DNA from: Gordius sp. MW1 | Taxonomy: Eukaryota; Nematomorpha; Gordioida; Gordea; Gordiidae | DNA: 64,000 nt | NCBI GenBank assembly: GCA_964036665.1 | Contig: OZ038533.1 | Coordinates: 18,224,575 to 18,288,574, forward strand | Reading direction: 5' to 3' | Shown here: positions 44,141 through 54,420 of the stretch, piece after piece | How the letters are laid out: every line of letters starts with the position of its first letter | Numbering within the stretch: position 1 is the stretch's first letter | Notes under the pieces: generated by a model | Told to the model about the DNA's origin: nothing | Database searches by the model: none | What the model saw: the letters and a program-made list of their open reading frames with translations, nothing else | Translations under genes and position numbers: made by a program

Positions 44141-44443
44141 TGTCATGAATGATACTTTTTGGTATACGGGCGCCTGCTGCAAGATCTCAAAATATTCCCC
44201 CTTCCCCTTTGCGTCGCACAAAACTTTATAATTTACTGGCGCCTGCTGCAAGACTCCCCCCCCCTTTATACATACGATTTTTATGATTCATAATATAAAT
44301 AACTGTCAATGTTAAAATCGCAATATCATGATTGCAATGATATTATTTTTTGGTTTCTGAAATAGTAGATATGTATAAAATATATATGAATTCGGAGAAA
44401 TAAATATATTGAAAAGTGAACGCTCTCGAGATCAGTTATATTA
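44141..44443 (+). repeat. Composite B last LTR
   Basis: It begins TGTCATGAATG directly after the purine-rich AAAAAAAGGATGA and ends GTTATATTA before the target duplication TTATG. It shows the uninterrupted TGTCATGAATG into which Gypsy A inserted in the middle LTR. Confidence 0.85.
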
Positions 44444-44448
44444 TTATG

Positions 44449-45047
44449 GTAAACCAATAATCAATTCATAAACTTAGTTTCCAATCGCTTATCTTTACGG
44501 GTACCACAGGGCTGGCCCAACTTGAAAATCGATTGAATTCTCATAGGTTCGACAAGAGTTTGGCTAGACAATATATGGGTACGTAAATAGACTCAAGGCC
44601 TCAGATTAATTTAAAAAAACCCTTAAATGTAATTGCTAACTACATACGACCTATATACGTAATAATCTTTCGTATACTTTTAAGAATGACTAACAAGATT
44701 CAATGACATTTAATACTTCCCAGTGTCCAAAAAAATTAATTTGATAAAATGTCGGGTTAGGCCCCCCTAATTTTAACTTAGGAGGCGAAGAACTGCGAAA
44801 CAGAATGGCAGACCAATTTGTTATAAGATTAAGCAAGAGTTTTTACTGGCAAGACTGTAATTCGAAAACGACATCAAATGGGACCGCTTACGAGAGCTGT
44901 TAATAGTGGCTGAGACGATAGATGGCGGACCAAGCTTGTTGCAGGACGTGTTCGAAGAGGCGTTGAGGGTAGAGTCGAGACGAAAAGCATGGCCTGGACC
45001 GGTGTAGGGTGAATAAAATAAGCCAGTAATACGTGTATCTGCTTATA
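44449..45047. mobile_element. Gypsy C mosaic, copy 2, right part
   Basis: It resumes the minus-strand RT remnant (GGTAAACCAATAATCAATTC, compare 4679) and then the plus-strand gag scrap (AACAGAATGGCAGACCAATT near 44800), collinear with 4680-5270. Extra deletions and stops make it more decayed than copy 1. Confidence 0.8.
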
Positions 45048-45052
45048 ACTTG

Positions 45053-45372
45053 TGTTAACACATGTTAACACATAACATGAACAACATATATAGACATTGA
45101 TATCATATTATTTTTCTAGAACACATACACGTCATCAATAGATATTATCATATCATATTGGAAAACACAGTTTCTTCAATTCACATCATTCAACAACACA
45201 AACAACACATCACATATAATTCACACAGCAATTCAATTCATACATATCATTCCCATGCATAAGCATTATCATTTACTTTATTCATATTTCATATATCTTA
45301 CATATTTTACTAGTATATTTCATTATACATATTTTCAATATTTCAATAAAATTTCCATAATTTCCATATATA
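45053..45372 (+). repeat. BEL 5' LTR
   Basis: It runs from TGTTAACACATGTTAAC to CCATATATA and is followed by TTGGTCCTTCGAGCCGG (45377 on), which matches the primer-binding-site region usual in insect BEL elements. The second half recurs at 57190-57367, and the first 45 bp recur inverted at 47504-47548. Confidence 0.85.
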
Positions 45373-45375
45373 TTT

Positions 45376-46062
45376 TTGGTCCTTCGAGCCGGATACCAGA
45401 TAAGACTGCATAATTTGAAAAAAAAGACAGCATTTGTACAAAGCCTTGCTAGATTTATGGACTATGTAGAATCATCTGAAGACATAATTAATATTGAAGA
45501 GATTAAATGGTTACGTTCACGGTATATAGATTTTCAAGAACAAGTTGATGAAAATGATGAAAACTCTCATGAGCAAAAGGAGATTGAAAATAATTACTTT
45601 GAAACAATATCAAAGGCACAGAGTCTCATTAACCAATCTCACACCAACAATCTTTCACACATCATCACATCATATTTCAAGGTCAAACATCATAATTCCC
45701 ACATCTTCACATAATATTTCACAATTCAACAATATGGCTATAATGATTGCCTTAAGTTTTTGCAAAAAAAAACTTTAAATATGGACTAAACGTTAACTGA
45801 TTGTGCAAATAAAAAGAGTGTAGGTATGTTTAACAGTCAGCAGCGCCATGATAAATATTGCCTAGCATACCCCTGGTCTCGAACACTCAATTAAAAGCTC
45901 CACTAATTAAGAGATCACGACCACCGAAAGCTTTAGTGCGTCTTTTGAAAATAGTTAGCAAAAACAGACACCTGCACAAAGCTTGTCCATCATTCAATCT
46001 CACACCCAACAATCTCTCAACCATCATCAACATCTGGGAAACTACAACTTCCACGAATAGAA
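45376..46062 (+). pseudogene. BEL Gag N-terminal fragment, plus copy
   Basis: The frame from 45376 contains ARFMDYVESSEDI, IKWLRSRYIDFQEQ and NYFETISKAQSLI, the helical N-terminal part of BEL/Pao Gag. It shifts frame after 45650. Compared with the minus copy, about 245 bp of extra sequence (about 45735-45990) interrupts it. It is inactive. Confidence 0.75.
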
Positions 46063-46930
46063 ATGCCTCACTTTAACGGGAATTATGAGAATTCTGTAAA
46101 AGCTGCTGCATCAAATCAATTCCAATACATCCCAGGACTTTCCCCGCTACAAAACTCTTTTTCAACGTCCCACTCGAATAACAGCAGTTATACCATGAAC
46201 CATTTGAAAACGTTGAATTTTATGTCTTCCACCTCTTCAAACACCCTCAACTATTCTCCACTCCCACCCATACCCTCCTCTAACCTCAAAGACGTTCCCC
46301 TACCAACACTGCCATTGATGCTCATTACAGGGCTTTGGACCACGATGATAGGCACAAGTCTAGAAAGTCCAACGATGTACCCACTTCAGGCTCTAAGGAT
46401 CACCGTCATACTTCGGTTAGCAGGGATCGCGAGCATCGTGGTGAGAAGCGTGAAAGGGGTCGGGATGGCGATAGGAATCATAGCAAAGGGGACAGAGATT
46501 ATGATTCGGACAAAAGGCCACGACACAAGGATTCTTCCCCCCTCAACAACAGCAGAAGAGGGAGCGAAAGAGAGGACAGAGATCGGAGAGGGAGGAATGA
46601 GGGTAGTGATTCTTACAAAAAAGGGTCACGCGAGACTACCTCCGATAAGAGGGAAAGCATTTCGCAACGGCATAAATCCTCAAGCAACGCTAGCACCTAC
46701 CAGGGTCCTGTAGCCCGCAAAGCCGATTGCATCACCGTTCTCTCAAGAACGTTGTGGATAGGTAGAGTGCCTAAGAATTCCACTTAAGCATTTCTTCTTA
46801 ATGCTTTAAAACGTGTTATATCGAGGAAAGGTAAAATGACCCAACAGGATCAGGTTAAAAAATTGGGAGATTCTTACAAACAAGCTTTCATCCGATTTCT
46901 ATCTCTTAAAAATAAGACAGTATTGAAACA
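46063..46930 (+). pseudogene. SCAF-like host fragment within BEL, plus copy
   Basis: After the Gag motif PHFNGNY the coding sequence switches to NQFQYIPGLSPLQNSF and then, in another frame (46335-46787), a long Arg/Ser/Asp/Glu stretch, ending TVLSRTLWIGRVPKN. A small deletion near 46315 breaks the frame relative to the minus copy. The end resembles the RNP2 strand of the RRM in SCAF4/SCAF8-type CTD-binding factors. Positions 46788-46930 continue as non-open text shared by both copies. Confidence 0.6.
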
Positions 46931-46959
46931 TTTTTGGGTATCCAACCACAAAAAAAAAG

Positions 46960-47503
46960 TTGACACTAGCAGAACAGGGCTTTAATTGGCATTTTATTCC
47001 ACCAAGAGCACCTCATTTTGGTGGTTTATGGGAAGCAGCCGTCAAATCTACCAAACATCATTTGAGAAGAGTATTGAAACAAGCCCTATTAACTTATGAA
47101 GAAATCACCACACTTTTGATTCAAATCGAAGCCATCATTAATTCAAGACCTCCTACACAATTGTCAGATCCAAATGACTTATCATGCCTAACTTTCGCGC
47201 ATTTTTTTATTGGCTCTTCTTTCACTTCTATCTCTGAACCTATTTGGACAACTGCAAAATTGAATACCTTATCTCGATGGCAGCACACAGAATTATTACG
47301 ACAGCAATTTTGGCGCCGATGGTCAAGGGAGTATTTAAATCAATTACAGATGCGTAAAAAATGGTAAAAATCATTTCAGAATGTAAAGGTCGAACAACTT
47401 GTAATAATTTAAGGAGGATAATACGCCACCTCTCAAATGGCCTTTAGCCCGAATTCAAGAAATTCACCCAGGCTCCGATAGAGTAACCAGAGTAGTTACT
47501 TAA
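46960..47503 (+). pseudogene. BEL integrase C-terminal fragment, plus copy
   Basis: The frame contains FIPPRAPHFGGLWEAAVKS and LLIQIEAIINSRP, the conserved end of the BEL/Pao integrase core, then RQQFWRRWSREYLNQLQ. A stop at 47365 is followed by shifted remnants of the C-terminal domain to about 47503. Protease, RT and the first part of the integrase are deleted upstream. Confidence 0.85.
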
Positions 47504-47548
47504 TGTCCGTATATGTTGTTCATGTTATGTGTTAACATGTGTTAAAGT
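47504..47548 (-). repeat. Inverted 45-bp start of BEL LTR at the palindrome centre
   Basis: It is the reverse complement of 45053-45100 with a few differences. It marks the start of the 3' LTR of the minus-strand copy, cut off after 45 bp where it meets the plus copy. Confidence 0.8.
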
Positions 47549-48180
47549 ACTATCATCCAAATTGGTAGATCCGTGAAGAATATCATCCATAGGTAATACA
47601 TGCAGCCTTGTTACTGGCCTTTTGATCAAACCAGCCGATGTTCGTAAAGTAACTACTCTAGTTACTCCATCGATGCCTGGGTGAATTTCTTGAATACGGG
47701 CTAAAGGCCCTTTGAGAGGTGGCGTATTATCCTCCTTAATTATTACAAGTTGTTCGTCCTTTACATTCTGAAATGATTTTTCCATTTTTTACGCATCTGT
47801 AATTGATTTAAATACTCCCTTGACCATCGGCGCCAAAATTGCTGTCGTAATAATTCTGTGTGCTGCCATCGAGATAAGGTATTCAATTTTACAGTTGTCC
47901 AAATAGGTTCAGAGATAGAAGTGAAAGAAGAGCCAATAAAAAAATGCGCGAAAGTTAAGCATGATAAGCATTTAGATCTGACAATTGTGTAAGAGGTCTT
48001 GAATTAATGATGGCTTCGATTTGAATCAAAAGTGTGGAGATTTCTTTATAAGTTAATAGGGCTTGTTTCATACTCTTCTCAAATGATGTTTGGTAGATTT
48101 GACGGCTGCTTCCCATAAACCACCAAAATGAGGTGCTCTTGGTGGAATAAAATGCCAATTAAAGCCCTGATTTGCTAGTG
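47549..48180 (-). pseudogene. BEL integrase C-terminal fragment, minus copy
   Basis: Frames at 47525-47785 (LVIIKEDNTPPLKGPLARI, then KRPVTRLHVLP) and 47955-48158 (LLIQIEAIINSRP) give the integrase tail and part of the core. The C-terminal piece has the typical BEL/Pao order, with KEDN...PL...P...VHPG-like text. Missing upstream domains and frameshifts make it inactive. Confidence 0.85.
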
Positions 48181-48357
48181 TCAACTTTTTTTTTTGTGGT
48201 TGGATACCCAAAAATGTTTCAATACTGTCTTATTTTTAAGAAATAGAAATCGGATGAAAGCTTGTTTGTAAGAATCTCCCAATTTTTTAACCTGATCCGG
48301 TTGGGTCATTTTGCCTTTCCTCGCGATAAAACGTTTTAAAGCATTAAGAAGAAATGC

Positions 48358-49473
48358 CTAAGTGGAATTCTTAGGCACACTACCTATCCACAACGTTCTT
48401 GAGAGAACGGTGATGCAATCGGCTTTGCGGGCTACAGGACCCTGGTAGGTGCTAGCGTTGCTTGAGGATTTATGTTGTTGCGAAATGTTTTCCCTCTTAT
48501 CGGAGGTAGTCTCGCGTGACCTTTTTTTGTAAGAATAACTACCCTCATTTTTCGCTCTCCGATCTCTGTCCTCTCTTTCGCTCCCTCGTCTGCTGTTGTT
48601 GAGGGGGGGGGGGGAAGAATCCTTGTGTCGTGGCCTTTTGTCCGAATCATAATCTCTGTCCCCTTTGCTATGATTCCTATCGCCATCCCGACCCCTTTCA
48701 CGCTTCTCACCACGATGCTCGCGATCCCTGCTAACCGAAGTAAGACGGTGATTCTTAGAGCCTGAAGTGGGTACATCGTTGGACTTTCTAGACTGGTGCC
48801 TATCATCGTGGTCCAAAGCCCTGTAATCAGCATCAACTTGAGCTATGGATGGCAGTGTTGGTAGGGGAACGTCTTTGAGGTTAGAGGAGGGTATGGGTGG
48901 GAGTGGAGAATAGTTGAGGGTGTTTAAAGAGGTGGAAGACATAAAATTCAACGTTTTCAAATGGTTCATGGTATAACTGTTCTTATTCGAGTAGGACGTT
49001 GAAAAAGAGTTTTGTAGCGGGGAAAGTCCTGGGATGTATTGGAATTGATTTGATGCAGCAGCTTTTACAGAATTCTCATAATTCCCGTCAAAGTGAGGCA
49101 ATTCTATTCGTGGAAGTTGTAGTTTCCCAGATGTTGATGATGGTTGAGAGATTGTTGGTGTGTGAGATTGAATGATGATATGATGTTTGAATTGTGAAAT
49201 ATTATGTGATGATGTGGGAATTATGATGTTTGACCTTGAAATATGATGTGATGATGTGTGAAAGATTGTTGGTGTGTGAGATTGGTTGATGAGGCTCTGT
49301 ACCTTTGATATTTTTTCAAAGTAATTATCTTCAATCTCCTTTTGCTCATGAGAGTTTTCATCATTTTTATCAACTTGTTCTTGAAAATCCACATACCGAG
49401 AACGTAATAATTTAATCTCTTCAAGTCTTAATTTTATATTAATTATGTCCTCGGATGATTCTTGTAATATCAT
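48358..49473 (-). CDS. Gag/SCAF-like chimeric ORF (371 aa) in BEL, minus copy
   Basis: This is an uninterrupted minus-strand frame. Residues 1-130 are BEL/Pao Gag (LRLEEIKLLRSRYVDFQEQ, KLQLPRIELPHFDGNY). From about residue 133 it becomes NQFQYIPGLSPLQNSF, a Ser/Thr/Asn/Pro region, and at 225-335 an RS/RD/RE-rich tract (SRDREHRGEKRERGR...). It ends ADCITVLSRTLWIGSVPKN, resembling the opening of an RRM in SCAF4/SCAF8-like factors, which bind RNA polymerase II CTD. The junction is inside a codon-level continuous frame, so host exon sequence was probably captured by the element (inference). The N-terminus is cut by Gypsy D at 49463; the ATG at 49471-49473 is supplied by the Gypsy D LTR. Confidence 0.7.
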   Translation of the reverse strand: MILQESSEDIINIKLRLEEIKLLRSRYVDFQEQVDKNDENSHEQKEIEDNYFEKISKVQSLINQSHTPTIFHTSSHHISRSNIIIPTSSHNISQFKHHIIIQSHTPTISQPSSTSGKLQLPRIELPHFDGNYENSVKAAASNQFQYIPGLSPLQNSFSTSYSNKNSYTMNHLKTLNFMSSTSLNTLNYSPLPPIPSSNLKDVPLPTLPSIAQVDADYRALDHDDRHQSRKSNDVPTSGSKNHRLTSVSRDREHRGEKRERGRDGDRNHSKGDRDYDSDKRPRHKDSSPPPLNNSRRGSEREDRDRRAKNEGSYSYKKRSRETTSDKRENISQQHKSSSNASTYQGPVARKADCITVLSRTLWIGSVPKNST

Positions 49474-49628
49474 AGATTAATACTTTGTATTTATATGTAC
49501 GTTTAAGTTCGTTGTTCCTAGTGTAATATACTGGTGTTTTTATCATCACATGTTTTAGTTGATTTTTGCATATTAATAAAGCGTATTTCTGAGTAGTTGA
49601 TATACTACATTGTAGTTAAGAATACTAA
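49463..49628 (+). repeat. Gypsy D 5' LTR (about 166 bp)
   Basis: It begins TGTAATATCATAG and ends near AAGAATACTA. The internal sequence ATTGGCGCGGTCC follows and may hold the primer-binding site. Apart from the MITE, the 3' LTR is nearly identical. Confidence 0.85.
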
Positions 49629-49633
49629 ATTTA

Positions 49634-50343
49634 TTGGCGCGGTCCTACATATATTCTTTGGCCATGGACATCATTCCTAGTTACAATCCTACAGATAAGA
49701 TTGAATCTTATATTTTTACGCTTGAAAATATTTTTAGGGCCAGGAATATTGAAAATTTGGATAAGAAGGCCACCACGCTGATATTGGCGTATATGGGCCT
49801 ATCTCACATCGAGTAGATAAGAACTTTTGTATACCCAAAGGATATTACTAAACTAAAATACAATGAATTGATTCAAATCATCAGAAAGGTATTTACTGTA
49901 AAAAATACCATTTTTCAAAATAGATTAATGTTTATTCGTTGCCTAAAAAATAATGGAGAGTCAATAAATAATTATGCAACAAAATTGAAACAAATTGCAG
50001 AAGAATGTGACTTTTCTGTACAACTTAATGAACGGTTGAGGGATCAATTTTTGCATGGAATACAGAATAAAACTTTTGAAATTGAAGTTAGAACAAGATG
50101 GCCAGATGCAGTTGATCCTGAAGGAAATGCAATTACGTTTGAAGATTTGTATAAAATTGCTGAAGCAATGGAATTGGCAAGAAATGAAGTAGTAACTCAT
50201 GAAATAGATGTAGTATATCAAAAGTCTAAGCCAAAATTTGTCACCACAAAGAAATTTCTCCACCAAGGATCAACATCTATTTAAAGATGTGAGAGATGTG
50301 GAAAGGTGCATGAAGTTAACAATTGCCCAGCATTTAATAAAGA
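49634..50343 (+). pseudogene. Gypsy D gag (stops present)
   Basis: Frames 49634-49816 (PTDKIESYIFTLENIFRARN) and 49868-50284 (NNYATKLKQIAEECDFS, LNERLRDQFLHGIQN) match the capsid region of Ty3/Gypsy Gag, separated by TAG at 49814. After 50284 a Cys/His-containing stretch (RCERCGKVHEVNNC-like across a frame change) suggests a decayed zinc knuckle. It is not functional as it stands. Confidence 0.75.
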
Positions 50344-50721
50344 ATGCTACAAATGCCACAGAAGGGGACACTTTGCAAGATTTTTCATACAGGATCTGTC
50401 AATATGATAAACACTTTACACGTAAAAAATTATACAAGTTTGGGGATGAAGAAACCCTACATCAAGGTTTGTATCAACCAAAAACTATGCAAGATGCTTT
50501 TCGATACAGGCGCAGCAGTCTCAATTATAAACCAAAAAATTTATAATTTGATTCAGATTCCAACTCTTGAAGAATGCCCAAAATTAAGATCTTTTGGAGA
50601 CGATCTAATACCAATCTTAGGAAAAACTAAAGTTAAAGTTCTACTTGGTCTAAAAGCTTTGATATTACCTGTAGTGGTTACAACAGTAAACGAAGGGCAA
50701 TTTTTGGCCTTGACAGGATAA
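50344..50721 (+). pseudogene. Gypsy D protease
   Basis: The frame contains YIKVCINQKLCKMLFDTGAA with the catalytic D-T-G and then VSIINQKIYNLI. It ends at 50719, with the following linker in another frame. The catalytic motif is intact but the link to RT is broken. Confidence 0.75.
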
Positions 50722-50899
50722 AAGCGTTTGGCCTTGACCTGCCGGGTGAGGTTTCAATAAACAAAATACAACATGAATTAGATTCCCTATTACTTACTCG
50801 TTATCAAACTATATTTAGCGATGGCCCCGGAGTTATTAAGAATTATAAAGTCAAAATATTTTTAAAATATGAAAGCCAGCCAATAGCATTTCACCCGAA

Positions 50900-51163
50900 G
50901 GGTACCGTTTCCGTTAAGACAAAAAGTAGAATCGGAATTAAAAAGGTTGGAGGAGGAAAACATTATTGAACGGGTGGACCCATCTTTAAGTGAAGTTAAT
51001 CACACCAACGGTAAATGTTGTTAAAGGGAATGGTTCTATTCGAATCTGAGGAGATTTCAGCCAATAATCATATGCTGCCAACATTTGATGATCTAATTAC
51101 AAAAATAGCTGGTGGTGAGAAATACACAGTGATAGATCTACGCGACGCGTATTTACAAATGAT
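50900..51163 (+). pseudogene. Gypsy D RT, part before hAT E
   Basis: Shifting frames give ELKRLEEENIIERVD and then KYTVIDLRDAYLQM, the RT entry and the motif before the catalytic loop. hAT E begins at 51164 directly after the codons for LQM-type residues, and RT resumes at 54413. Confidence 0.75.
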
Positions 51164-51970
51164 TAGAGATGGCACAGGGGGGAATATTCCCGGGAATATT
51201 CCCATTAATTCCCGGGAATATTCCCATTAATTCCCGGGAATATTCCCGAGGGAAAATTGAATTTTCCCTATGATAAATTCCCTTAAAAAAATTAATGTTT
51301 TTGACACAAAATTTACGCAATATTTTATTTTTAAATTGATTTTAATTATTTAGAATTTTATATTTTCCTCGTGGAAACTTCCATTAGCATTTTTCCGCCT
51401 ATTTAAAATTAATTGAAACCTTCTAGTCAATCACCTAATTCAAGTAAAATATAAACATCAGAATTTAAATTTTTAGCTTTTATTTTGGAATTTGACTTGC
51501 TTATTGTATATTCAAAAAGTTTACCCTATTTGTTTGACTCATCTAAGTAAATAAAATACATATAAACAATTTTATTTAAAGTAGCTTTTAGCTTGTTTGA
51601 ATTTGAAATATAAGTTGCAAATCAACTATTTAGGTATTGTTACATTACACCTACACCATTAAAATTTAAATTCTGTATTACCCTATATTTAATCTAGCAC
51701 TATTTTTTGTTTCTACTTTACAAACACACCTACAATTTTAATAATATAAACAACTTAATTTAAACCTCAGGTAAGATTATGTATAATTAAATTTGAAATT
51801 TTTTTAGCTAAATCTATTTGACATTCAATTTGATATCCTATTTAATATTTTAAAAAACATTTACACTTAAACTCAAGTAAAATTATACTAGCATTTTATT
51901 TTTAACTAGCTTTTAGCTGTATTGGATTGGCCTATATTTTAAATCATTAAATAAATTTTAATCTGGTAAG

Positions 51971-54158
51971 ATGCCTAGAAAACCATCTGATATCTGGAAA
52001 CATTTTGGTAGACATACATCCTCCAATAAGAAAGGCTTTATTGCCATCTGCAACTATTGCAACCATAAATATGACTTCCCCAACCCAACAAAAATGTCTA
52101 TCCATATACAAAAATGCCCAGAATATGCAAGTGAAACAAAATGCTCAGAACTAGAAGTTTTTTCAATATCCTCAGAATCATCTAAAACTTTTTCTGCGTC
52201 AGAACACCCAACTGTAACAGACCAATGTTACACGATCCAAATTCTTGTACTGTATAAGCGATCTGACATTCCATTTTCTTATTCGATCCAAAAAATAACG
52301 AAGCGCCGATTAGTGTTTTTCGCATTCGGAAAAACACAAATCGTAAGAAATAAACAAAATTTCTTACTCACGTTTTCATATTGTGATTTCGGACTCGCGA
52401 GGGCAGGTTTTGTAGGGTTGGGGTTAGGGTTAAGTTATTTTAGGTTCAAGATACATAATTACTTTTTTTGGATCGAATAAGAAAATGGAATGTCAGATCG
52501 CTTATACAGTCCAAGAATTTGGATCGTGTAACATTGGCCACTGTAACAACACCTGAGTTAACAACAAATTTTAACACTTCAAAACAATCCACATCAAATA
52601 TTAATCAATATTTCGATAGCATGACTCCAGTGCAACAAGAAAGATTAAATGAAAAGCTTGCACTGGCTATCTATATGTCAAATTGTCCGTTTAACATAAC
52701 AGAAAATTATTATTGGAAGGACTTTTTCAAATCTATAAAACCATCCTTCAGAATTCCACCAAGAAAGGCAATAGGAGGTTCTTTGCTAAATGACCAATTT
52801 GACAAGATCAAAGCAGTTATAAATGAAAAACTAGAATCAGGTTCTAATTTTACATTAATTAGTGATGGTTGGACAAACATTAGGGGGGAGTCCATAATCA
52901 ATTTTATAATAATGACACCGAAACCCATATTTTTAAAATCTATAGATACAGGGACGAATGCCCATACTGGGGATTATATAGCTGATCAATTCCTAAAGGT
53001 GATGGAAGAAATTGGCACTCAAAAATTTGTTGCCATAGTTACTGACAACGCTAAAAATATGAAGAAGGCTTGGGAAATAGTTAAGTCTAAACATCCTTCA
53101 ATTGAGTGCTTTGGCTGTGCAGCTCATGGGCTTAATTTATTAATAAAAGCAACAAAATTCCTACCATCCAAAATATTACAGCTAAAGTTAAACAAATTAT
53201 AAAATACATTAAATTTAATACAATATTATCATCAACTTTTAAAGAAAAACAATGTAACAAAAATCGACTCACAACTTTGAAAATACCCTGTCCAACAAGG
53301 TGGGGTGGTATAGTTATAATGCTTAATAGTTTCCTAGTAAACAAAGATACTTTGCAGGAACTAGCTTTAACAGATACATTTGCTGATCGAAGCAAACGTT
53401 TAAATTTGCTTGATAATGATGTTTTTTGGGAGAAAATAAAAAAAAATACATTTTTTTTAGATGTAATTTTGACCAAAATAACTTGCATAGAAAGTGACTC
53501 TGGATTATTGTCTGATGTACCGGAAGCATTTCATACTATTAAAGCCCATTTCAGCGAAATTTCTAGTAAGAAATTTAGCCTAATTGATGCAAGTGTTATT
53601 AAAAAATTCGTGAGCAAAAGGAAATCGTTTTGCTGTAAGGATTTTCATATGGCAGCTAACTTGCTTGATCCACGTTATTGTGGAGTCAACCTTACTACAA
53701 AAGAAATAGCTGAAGCAATTAACGCTATCAAGATTATTTCTCAAGGCTATAATTTCAATATAGGCCAAGTTATTGCCAATTTGGCAGAATTTCGTGCTAA
53801 AGACGGGTTGTTTGCTGAGCGGTCAATATGGGATAGCGCTAGTTACATTTCACCCTTGACGTGGTGGAAAGGCTTGTGCACTAACCAACCCTTATCTGAA
53901 ATTGCCGTGAAACTCTTTTCAATTCCAGCTACCAGTGCTGCCACAGAAAGAATTTGGTCCACATTTGGTTATGTACATTCTAAATCAAGAAATCGAATGA
54001 AAAACGACAAGGTGAAAAAGCTAGTGTCCATAAGGCACAACATGCACTTGAAAAGTAGTATCAATTTTAATGCAAAAGCGCGCTCAATATCTTTATCTGA
54101 TGAATCAATTTCATCGCTAAATGACGATAGTGACAGTTTAGATATTGACAATTTTTAA
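51971..54158 (+). pseudogene. hAT E transposase with BED finger (broken)
   Basis: The first frame (51971 on) is a BED zinc finger: SDIWKHFGRH, CNYCNHKYDF, then IHIQKC. It is broken at 52211 by the MITE and resumes after 52548. The catalytic core shows LISDGWTNIRGES (first D), AIVTDNAKNMKKAW (second D) and CAAHGLNLLIK. A single-base frameshift lies between about 53165 and 53277, after which RWGG and the C-terminal ATSAATERIWSTFG (catalytic E and dimerisation region) follow to TAA 54156. All catalytic motifs are present, so decay is recent. Confidence 0.88.
52220..52539. mobile_element. Long-arm MITE (320 bp) in the hAT transposase
   Basis: The left and right arms (each about 65 bp, starting GACCAATGTTACACGATCC / GGCCAATGTTACACGATCC in reverse) are nearly perfect inverted repeats. 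They are flanked by the 9-bp duplication ACTGTAACA (52211-52219 and 52540-52548). A 9-bp duplication with long arms fits Mutator-like elements (inference). The centre includes two TTAGGG-like steps. Its right arm provides an ATG at 52468 in frame with the downstream transposase. Confidence 0.85.
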
Positions 54159-54420
54159 TGTATATTTTTATGTAAATTTGTAATGAAATATTGTGTATTA
54201 TTGGAGAAATAAACTTTATTAGCATTTCATTTTACACCCTAGCATCTTTTTTTCATCTAAGACTATATATTAACAATCAAAGTATTTATTTTCCCCATGA
54301 ATTCCCCTAAATTCCCGTTATTTCCCAAAAATTCCCGTTATTTCCCCAAAATTCCCTATTTTCCCTGGAAATATTCCCTCGATGAAAATTCCCGGGAAAT
54401 TACCCATCTCTACAAATGAT

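Larger units (their letters stand above)
30264..44443 (+). mobile_element. Composite B: tandem three-LTR Gypsy element
   Basis: The composite is bounded by the 5-bp duplication TTATG (30259-30263 and 44444-44448) and splits the Gypsy C mosaic. The order is: first LTR with its second half inverted, a 3'-internal fragment, a shared middle LTR, a full but decayed internal region, and the last LTR. Three LTRs with two internal regions suggest recombination between tandem or ectopic copies. Gypsy A sits within the first bases of the middle LTR, and a hAT MITE sits in RNase H. Confidence 0.85.
51164..54412 (+). mobile_element. hAT transposon E (3249 bp)
   Basis: It is flanked by the perfect 8-bp duplication CAAATGAT (51156-51163 and 54413-54420). 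Terminal inverted repeats start TAGAGATGG. Both ends carry repeated ATTCCCGGGAATATTCCC-like units. It encodes a nearly complete transposase, interrupted by a 320-bp MITE and one frameshift, so it is probably a recently disabled autonomous element. Confidence 0.92.

Noticed and set aside
52410..52440. GGTTGGGGTTAGGGTTAAG as a telomeric repeat
   Set aside because: There are only about two units, located inside a MITE; a similar short AACCTAACCCTAA is in the MITE at 56817. It is not an array and not at a chromosome end.
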